Assembly (NCBI GenBank): GCA_002964805.2
Contig: PUDQ02000001.1
Coordinates: 7,340,001-7,404,000 of the forward strand
From: Trametes villosa
Lineage: Eukaryota; Basidiomycota; Agaricomycetes; Polyporales; Polyporaceae
Length of the DNA stretch: 64,000 bases
Direction of reading: 5' to 3'
Shown here: positions 57,238 through 64,000 of the stretch, in pieces
Layout of the letters: each line of letters begins with the position of its first letter
Position numbering within the stretch: position 1 is the stretch's first letter
Translations under genes and position numbers: made by a program
Notes under the pieces: model-generated
Databases searched by the model: none
Seen by the model: the letters and a program-made list of their open reading frames with translations, nothing else
What the model was told of the DNA's origin: nothing

Positions 57238-57895
57238 CTGTTAGATGGCGCAAGAGGTGTTTGGACCAGGATGCAGTTGCAAGGAAACGCGGCGATGTGT
57301 TGCGATGTGTATGTACAGTACGATGTCGGAGATACCCCAGATTTGTGGGCGGCGGCTGCCCAGACGGACAACCGAGGGTAATACGCGTGACGTCATACAC
57401 TACAGCGCGACCCCGGAGACTGGCGCGGCGACGCTGCTGGAGCAGAGATGGGCCGTCATGATGATGCTGGCCAGGGCAGCGTGGCCATATAACTGCCGGG
57501 CTGCTCGCCATGGCTCGCGTCGGTCCTCCATGCACCCGACATGTCTCTCTGCACCATCCTGCTCGACGCCCGCGACGACGTTGAAGCCGTCCGCTCACTA
57601 AGCCCCTAGCACCTCGGCATGCTGATGGGCCTGGAATCTGGGGGTTGCATCTCAGCTTGGGATCTGCGCCGTGCTGGCTGAGGGATCTGGCTTGCCGCAG
57701 GGAGCCGAGTACCTGGGATAGGGCGCCCATCGGGGGCAGGCGCTAAGGGCGGGACGGTCGACCGCGAGCTCTGCGCTGCTGAGTGCTTGCAATCACGAAC
57801 CGCCTATATTTACGGTGCCCTGCCGCTCGCGCCTCCGCCTCCTCTCTTCCTTCCTCCCCCCTCCCTACTTTTCGGTCCTCCCTCCGCCGCCCGCC
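57238..57895. promoter_or_regulatory. Intergenic, MOB1 3' flank and CT-rich BTB leader
   Basis: About 660 bp. From 57828 to 57895 the plus strand is a CT tract (CCTCCTCTCTTCCTTCCTCC), ending at the BTB gene start. A long antisense frame spans the first part but is a shadow of MOB1. Confidence 0.5.
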
Positions 57896-59146
57896 ATGGA
57901 CAGCTCAGACTGGGACTCCGTTCTGCAGTACATCTCAGACCCCGTGTCAGACTTCCCCTCTCCCCAGTCAGAACGCCCAGTCGCCGAGATGGCGGGTGTC
58001 CCAATCCCTGCTCAATATGTTCCCCAGCAGATGCTTACTCCCCCTGTACGCGTCGGTTTCTCCCAGTCTTCTCTTGGCGTGCTGACCTCGTTCGTTGCGG
58101 CAGTGTTCGGCCAGCAACTCGCCGCCGTCGGACCAGCAGGATATGGTGCCCCAGTCGGGCAACGCTATCGTCTCTGTATCCACCACTTTCCACCCCGGGG
58201 CCAATCTGCTGAACATACCCCCCGATCTCATTCTGCTCTCGTCCGACGGCGTGTTCTTCTACGTGCACACAACACGCGTGCTCTCCATGTCCTCCAATCA
58301 CTTCAATGGGCTAGTGACCCCCAACCTCGTCAAGTCTAAGACACGAGAGGACCTCGGTCCCGTCGTCCCCCTCGCAGAGGCCGCGACTGTGCTCAACATT
58401 GTATTGCACGCTGTATATGAGATCTCTTGCGCACATTATCATCCGAGCGTAGACACACTCATCTCGGCAGTGGACGCCATGGCCGCCTACGGCCTGGACC
58501 CCTCCGTGCACATCGCACCCTCCACGCCGCTATACGCCATGATCCTGAGCCTGGCGCCGATGCAGCCCGTTGAAGTCTTCGGCCTCGCGGCGGCCTACGA
58601 CCTCTATGACCTCGCCGTGCCCGTCTCGAGCCACCTCCTGTCCCTCACGCTCCACTCCATAACGGACGAGCAGGCACAGCGGATCGGGCCGGTGTACTTG
58701 AAGCGCCTCTTCTTCCTCCATCTTGGCCGGCTAGAGGCCCTGAAGCGGATAATGCTGCCGCCCCCGCACCCCCACCCGCCGAACTCGGAGTGCGACTTTG
58801 CGGACCAAAAGAAACTGACGAGGGCGTGGGCGCTCGCCGCAGCTTATCTGGCGTGGGACGCGCGACCAGGTACGCCGTTCATATTCAAAATCACGGCCGC
58901 ATTTTGAATATTCACGCTCCCGCTCGCGTACTGCTCAGACCTGTCGACGAGCGCAATGGAGAGCGCGCTGTGCCCGCTCGCGGACCACCTGACGTGCAAC
59001 ATCTGCAAGCGGAGCCTGGCGGAGCGCGTGAAGCAGCTCATCGTGCAGTGGTCGGTCGTGAAGGTACGCATACGCGTCTGGGGCACGCGTCGCCCGCACG
59101 GACCCGCGACTGACGCGCCCGTTCTTCCCCGCAGCGCTCGATCTGA
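57896..59146 (+). CDS. BTB/POZ domain protein
   Basis: Basidiomycete BTB protein, likely a substrate adaptor for cullin-3 ligases or a transcription-associated factor. An N-terminal disordered segment (MDSSDWDSVLQYISDP...) is spliced to the domain. The BTB core then reads DLILLSSDGVFFYVHTTRVL, and later NIVLHAVYEISC, followed by YGLDPSV and AAAYDLYDLAVPVSSHLLSL. The C-terminal helices contain GPVYLKRLFFLHLGRLEALK and WALAAAYLAWDA. The final exon has an HLTCNICKRSLAERV Cys pair. A 71-nt intron before the last residues gives a short KRSI ending. About 330-350 residues. These proteins are expanded families in Agaricomycetes; the partner is unknown. Confidence 0.85.
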
Positions 59147-60231
59147 CGCGTCCAAGGTTCCCCCAGCCAAACCTTCGGGCCCTGTGGCCGATGAGAACCC
59201 CGCTTCTGCTGCGCCCGATATGGCAGCGCCGGCATCCTCCCGGCCACGCCGTGTCCCGCCCTCCCACCGCCGATCCTCTACTTTCCGCCCGCCCTCCTTC
59301 CGACCGCGTTGACCGAGGTCCCGGGGCCACTCCAGGTCCTATCCAAGCCCTCGAAATCTCCTGTTCCACTTTCGGATTTACCTCGGGATCCGTCCGCTCG
59401 TTTGCCGCCTAACTTATTACTCGTCTCGACCGGGGCCCGCCGCCTCTCCCATCCGCTGTCTTGCAAGTAACCATTACCGCCACCAAACCCAGCATCGTCG
59501 TCCGTGTCGCGCATCCAGTCATCAAGTGTACCACCATCCACGAAGGCCCCGTCGGCCCCACGCCTCCGTCACTCAAACTCGCTCGTGTCGAAATCGTCGT
59601 CCCTCGAAGCCCTCGCACCATGTTGTACCATAGTCGTCTCTCTCTCGGTCGTCGCATCTTCTTCCCGCCTCCGCCATCCCTTCTCATGGGCAGCCACGCA
59701 TACACGAACGGCCCCGCCCTGTACCACCTCCATACACGCATTTCATTATTCTCCTTCTCCCTTCTCATTCTCGCATCGCTTTCATACCTGAACGGCGCTC
59801 TCGGTCCCCCTTCCCCCTTGCCCCTTACCCCCAGGCCTTATTCCCGGTCCCCTACCCACCCACGGCTCTATCCATGCTGCCGCACCCCCCGCTATAATAC
59901 TCGCCACGACCCGGCCGCCGCACACCCACGCACGCGGTTCTCCCGGCCGTGCTTGCTTCGCCCCGCCCGCCGGCCTACCATAGAAAGAAAAGTCTGCTCG
60001 GCGGTCGTCCGGCCGTCGACGTAGTGTACGCCCCTCATTATTACCGCAACGCGCGGAAGTAGTGTATTTTTTGATGTATTCCCGGCGTTCCCGCTCGCAC
60101 TCGCGTAGCTGGGATTTGCATGCCGACACAAATTGGCACATCCGTGCACCGCGAGCACTGTCTACGGATGATACGTCGTAATAATCCCTCGGTAATCGGG
60201 ATTGTGGTGGCGAAGGAGATCTGCGGCGGCG
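59147..60231. other. Convergent 3' flanks, C/T-rich on the plus strand
   Basis: About 1.1 kb between the converging BTB and DBP8 genes. The plus strand is rich in C and T for most of its length (for example CCCCCTTCCCCCTTGCCCC near 59805). A 187-codon plus frame (59461-60024) lies here but has no domain or intron and is probably a composition artefact. Confidence 0.45.
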
Positions 60232-62381
60232 CTATGGGAGCGCGACCTCGGCAGAGGCCCCTTGGACGTCCGCGGCGCGCTTCGCAAGCTTGATCTTGTG
60301 GATCTCCTCGCGCTTCCCGAAGTCGGAGTCGTGCAGTTCCTGCATATCCACGGCGTCAGCGTTGGTGCGAAGTAGGTATGAGTCCGGTGTGTCGGACGAT
60401 ACGTACCATATTCGCGAGCCGCTTCGCAGTGGCGACCGCGTTCAGCTGCTCGAGCACCTTCCCTTCCGGGAGGTCGAGTTCCGTCAGCTTGGTGCCTATG
60501 GCGAAGATTAGCATCTCGTCGGGACGGAGGAGCCGCAGGGCCCCGCGTGAGAGGGCCCGGGAGCGAGCACGTACCGATCCGCTCCTCGACCTTGAGCACG
60601 CGCTCCTCGTCGCGCTCCGTGACGAAGCTCACAGCGACACCGCCCTTGCCAGCACGCGCCGTCCGCCCGACGCGATGCGTGTACTCCTCGGGCTCGGCGG
60701 GGACGTCCCAGTTGACGACGATCGCGACGTCCTCAATATCCAGCCCGCGCGCGCCGACGTCCGTGGAGACGAGCACGGGCACGACGGACGCGCGGAAGAG
60801 CTGCAGCGAGGCGAGGCGCTCGCGCTGCGTGAGGCGCGAGTGCAGCGCGGCCGTGCGGATGTGCAGCGTCTGGAGGAGGTGCGTGAGGTACGCGGCCGTG
60901 CGCGGCCGCGTGCAGAAGATGATCGTCGGCGGCGGCTGCGGGATCTCGTCCGGGTCGGCGGAGGACTTCGTCTTGGTCTTGGAGGGCTTCCGTTTGCCTT
61001 TGTCGCCTTTCTTGGTCGGCTTGACCTTTTCTGGCGGGGCGCGGCGGAGGTGGAGGGTGGATTCTGGGGGGTTGCATAGGAAGTGGTAGAGGTAGGCTTC
61101 GCGGACGTGCGATGGGACGAGGATGTAATGCTGTTTGAGCGTTTCAACCGTCTCAGCCCTGTTATAACCAGGTTAGCCGTAAAAACATTGGTAACCAAAG
61201 CGGATTCTTACTTAGCGGTCATCCGATGGACGAAGGGCTTCTGCTTTCCCGGCCTTGGAGGAGCGTCCGCGACGCGTTCTACCGCGTCTGTAAGCGTCGC
61301 CGTGAACAGACATGTCTGGCGCTCCTTAGGGAGGATGTTGAACAAGTACGATAGCTCCGGCGCGAATGACGACGTAAGCAGCCTGTCGGCTTCATCGAGA
61401 ACCTGCCATGTATCAGATGTCTGCAGACTCAGGCTGAAGGCACGCACATACCAAGAACTTAATCCTCGACAAGTCCCACTCTCCGGATGTGCTCTTGAGC
61501 AAGTCAACTATCCGTCCCGGCGTGGCGACGACGACGTGTGGACGGTTCCCAAGCTCAAGGGCCTGCGCCATCATATCAATGCCGCCCACGACGACCGCCG
61601 TTCGCAAGCTCAGCGGCGCACCGAGGACGGCGAACTGCTCGGCTATTTGGAAGGCAAGCTCTCTGCAGGAAATCAGCTTGCGCCGTTCGCAATATGATCA
61701 TAGGTACATACCGTGTTGGGGTCAGCACGAGCGCGAAGATGCCATAGGGATCGAGGGAGAGCTTCTGCAGGATGGGTAGCGCGAACGCGATGGTCTTTCC
61801 GGAGCCTGTCTTCGCATTCCCTATGCAATCCCTACCTTGGTTGTGATGAGGGTTAGCACTGAGACGGCCCATCTCATACAAGACGTAGACTTGCCTTGCA
61901 AGAGTGGAGGTACACAGGCTGCCTGAATCTCCGTGGGTGCCTTTATCGACATCTTCGAGAGCGCGCCGACAAGCGCAGAGGAGATACCCATGGCCTCAAA
62001 GGTAGCGGGTAATGGTTTAGGTGGGCGTGGGGCATCAGAAGTGGACGGCAAAGCTGCTCTGGGTTTGAATGCGACTCTGGAGGCCCCGAACCGGCTGTCT
62101 GCGTCCTCCTCGTCTTGCGGTATTGAAGGTAATGTGCTCTTCCCGGGGAGAACCTCTTCGTCTTCAGACGAGCCACCATCATTGGAGCCCTCTTCGGGTT
62201 CGCTCTCGATGTCCTCGTTCTCCCCTTCCTCCTGCGCCTGCGACTTCTCACTGTCCGAGCCGCTGCCCTCGTCTAGTTCTTCGTCGGAGTCCTCTATGCG
62301 GAGTCTCTTTCTCCGATGGCCGTCCTCTTGCATACGCATAAGATCATCTGCGGTGAGAGCGCGTCTCTTAGGTCCAGCCAT
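60232..62381 (-). CDS. DBP8: DEAD-box RNA helicase, Dbp8/DDX49 type
   Basis: Nucleolar helicase of the small-subunit (18S) rRNA processome. It starts [20 protein letters not shown], with an acidic Ser/Glu-rich N-terminus. The Q motif is [12 protein letters not shown] to PTEIQ, motif I AKTGSGKT, and Ia [11 protein letters not shown] (over an intron). Motif II is LDEADRLL, motif III FTATLT (TAT in place of the common SAT), motif [10 protein letters not shown] and motif [13 protein letters not shown] Lys-rich insert (about 60950-61060) sits between the two RecA domains, just before the [11 protein letters not shown] strand. About 580-610 residues over several exons. The motifs and short C-terminus fit Dbp8/DDX49 better than Drs1 or Rok1. 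The frame for the second RecA domain is intact. Confidence 0.92.
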
Positions 62382-62755
62382 AGTGCGGCAAAAGCAAGGG
62401 GTCTGAGTGCAGCTGGGTGCAGTGGGCACTGGGTGGGGAGGCGAAGATGCAGTCGGAAGTTGCCGACGCCGATCGCTCAGGAAAACACAAGTCCGGGCAA
62501 GGTCCGGGCCGTCGCGCCGCTCAGCACAGCCGCACAGGTGGTGAACGGGATGTATAAGAAGACACTGGTGCCTATGGATACAGTCTTGAGAGTATATGTA
62601 CAAGCAGATGATTATGGAAACACGAGCAAACCGGGTATAGGAAGCCACACACACACAATGCCAGGGACGGATCGGGGAACATGATAGAGAGGAGACGTAA
62701 AGGAAAAGAACCTGTCGACGACAAGCCTGTTGTCGTTGACAATGCCGGGTGCAGT
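62382..62755. promoter_or_regulatory. Spacer between DBP8 and the HMG gene
   Basis: About 370 bp holding the DBP8 promoter and the 3' flank of the HMG gene. No TATA box or other element. Confidence 0.45.
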
Positions 62756-64000
62756 CTAGTCAGAGCCGGGGAAGAGGGACGGGAAGTGGATGTTGTCGAA
62801 GTCGATGGGGCCGCTGGGCTCGCCCGTCGCATAGGGCGAGCTGCCGTCGTCGAACAACCCCGAGCCGCTGGCGTCGGTGCCGTTCTGGTTGAAGGGGTCC
62901 TGCACGAGGCTCGCCCACATGCTGTTGTAGTCGGTGCCGGCAGAGGACTGCTCCTGGGAAGGCGTCTCGGCACGAGATGGGACCGGCGCCGGCTCGCCGG
63001 TGAAGGACCCAGGCAAAGCCAGGTTGTGCAGGCCGAGGTGGGACTCCCCGGCGTTGCCCATGGGGTAGTTGAGCGAGGCAGCGAAGTTGAACTTCGCCTG
63101 GTTGGGCATGGGGATCTCTCCGAACGTGGAGGCCTTGGGCGTCTGGAACGTACATGATAAGCAGGTAGCACTAGGAAAGCCGAGGGCGGAGGGATGACAT
63201 ACCACGTCGTCGTCGAAAGGGCCCGGCTGACCATGTTGCAGAGCGAACTGATCGAGCACCTCCTGAGGGGGCGGAACATCTGGGAAGGGAGGCAGGGGAC
63301 CGGGCTGCCAGTAATACGGGAGGTCGATCTTCGCATCGGAGGGCAGGATAGCCGGGGACCCCGAGACCGACGGGGGCGCAGAGACGTTGTGAGGGGCGGC
63401 CAGAGTCGTCGTGGGCGACGACCTCAAAGAACCAGGGAGGGAGTGAGGAGTGAACTCTTGCTCTTCAACGCCCCGGCGCGACTTCGGCTTGCGGTTGCGC
63501 GTGGGCTTGGGAGCTGGGCCCGACAGCCCCAGGTACTTCTCGCGGAGGAAGCGGATGTAATCCTCCCCGTCGACCGCAGGAGCCTCGGGGTCCTGCGCGG
63601 TCTTGCGCCGCGAGGTCTTGCGCTCGGGAGAGAACTTGTAGTCGGGGTGCTTGGCCATGTGCGCGGTGAGGACCTCCTTCGCCTTATCGTGCCACTTCTT
63701 CTTCTCGTCATCCTCGAGCATGTTCCAGGACTCGCCTGCGACGCGGCTGATGTTCTGCTGGCGATGCTCGATGTTCGGCGGGATCTGGCGGGTCTTCAGG
63801 AGGTGGGAGCGGTAGAGCATGAACGCGTTCGGGGGGCGGGGGATGCGCTTGCGCTTGGGCGCGTCCGGGGTTCCCGGGCGGGACAAAGACAGCTGTGTCT
63901 CTGCCGGACTGAAGGGAGCGACATTGGAGAAGCTGGGGGAGCTGCTCGCCGAGCCGGCATCGGAGGGGGTCCGGGTCTGGCTGTTCACGACATACAGCAG
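62756..64000 (-). CDS. HMG-box transcription regulator, 5' end beyond the window
   Basis: Minus-strand frame open to the window edge. It encodes a MATA-type HMG box (RPPNAFMLYRSHLLKTRQIP, HRQQNISRVAGESWNML, WHDKAKEVLTAHMAKHPDY, roughly residues 46-116 of the visible part). A basic stretch (KPTRNRKPKSRRGVEE) is followed by Ser/Pro-rich and acidic activator-like regions, ending FPGSD. The first methionine-like codon in frame is GTG at 63988, so there is no true start in the window: the 5' exon must lie further right. A 60-nt GT-AG intron (63202-63143) is stop-free and a multiple of three. Splicing it removes about 20 Cys-bearing residues (near CHPSALGF) and gives VTPKASTF. The family includes sexual-development and mating regulators such as Ste11 and Prf1; the role here is unknown. 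Confidence 0.85.
   Translation of the reverse strand: MLYVVNSQTRTPSDAGSASSSPSFSNVAPFSPAETQLSLSRPGTPDAPKRKRIPRPPNAFMLYRSHLLKTRQIPPNIEHRQQNISRVAGESWNMLEDDEKKKWHDKAKEVLTAHMAKHPDYKFSPERKTSRRKTAQDPEAPAVDGEDYIRFLREKYLGLSGPAPKPTRNRKPKSRRGVEEQEFTPHSLPGSLRSSPTTTLAAPHNVSAPPSVSGSPAILPSDAKIDLPYYWQPGPLPPFPDVPPPQEVLDQFALQHGQPGPFDDDVVCHPSALGFPSATCLSCTFQTPKASTFGEIPMPNQAKFNFAASLNYPMGNAGESHLGLHNLALPGSFTGEPAPVPSRAETPSQEQSSAGTDYNSMWASLVQDPFNQNGTDASGSGLFDDGSSPYATGEPSGPIDFDNIHFPSLFPGSD
63143..63202 (-). other. Stop-free 60-nt intron in the HMG gene
   Basis: The minus strand begins GTATGTCATC and ends ACGTTCCAG, the usual donor and acceptor of this genome. Sixty nt is a multiple of three and contains no stop, so retention would keep the frame. 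The encoded stretch has three Cys residues in a region otherwise without them, which favours an intron over coding sequence. The branch site is weak (near CTTATC). Confidence 0.6.

Noticed and set aside
57017..57730. Minus-strand 237-codon open frame
   Set aside because: Overlaps MOB1 3' exons and spacer, with no domain or intron pattern.
59461..60024. Plus-strand 187-codon frame downstream of the BTB gene
   Set aside because: Pyrimidine-rich DNA gives a stop-poor frame; nothing recognisable in the product.

Overview
The window is nuclear DNA from a filamentous basidiomycete, most likely an Agaricomycete and plausibly a wood or litter decayer. The reasons are GC-rich genes, many GT-AG introns of about 50-65 nt, a DyP-type peroxidase, a division-1 chitin synthase, and a full set of fungal housekeeping genes. 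I support 26 protein-coding genes and one tRNA. No CRISPR array, rRNA gene or intact transposon was seen. Exon structures came from reading frames and splice sites by eye. Where exon lengths summed to an intact frame (TOM20, SET, Cys-motif protein, SPO12, RHEB, AlaX, NEM1, SNF7, U1A-like, both DJ-1 genes, MDR reductase), amino-acid lengths are exact; elsewhere they are estimates.

Layout. 1-9.2 kb: an AAA ATPase divergent from TOM20, a SET-domain protein, and a large conserved-looking protein with CxC and CxxC motifs. 9.8-20.2 kb: a CLPTM1 homologue, a GST-fold protein, chitin synthase and a Spo12 family protein. 20.2-23.8 kb: a long GC-rich stretch without a convincing gene, ending in the promoter of a Rheb GTPase. 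25.7-37.7 kb: GH2 beta-mannosidase, then two paralogous allantoate-permease-like transporters pointing outward around an AlaX editing protein and a RING protein. 37.9-45.8 kb: tRNA-Cys(GCA), NEM1 phosphatase, SNF7, ceramide synthase and a U1A/U2B''-like splicing protein. 46.2-51.8 kb: an oxidative-stress cluster, two Hsp31/DJ-1 paralogues flanking a DyP peroxidase, all on the minus strand. 51.8-54.4 kb is gene-poor. 54.4-64 kb: a quinone-reductase-like MDR protein, MOB1, a BTB protein, a DBP8-like RNA helicase and an HMG-box regulator cut by the window edge.

Most of these genes work independently. Loose themes are mitotic exit (SPO12, MOB1), TORC1 and lipid control (RHEB, NEM1, ceramide synthase, CLPTM1), and carbonyl or peroxide detoxification (two DJ-1 proteins, DyP, MDR reductase, GST). 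No clear new biological system was found. The most checkable oddities are a predicted GC-AG intron in one DJ-1 paralogue, a serine in place of the NKxD asparagine in Rheb, an in-frame stop-free intron in the HMG gene, and the unexplained 20.2-23.8 kb region.
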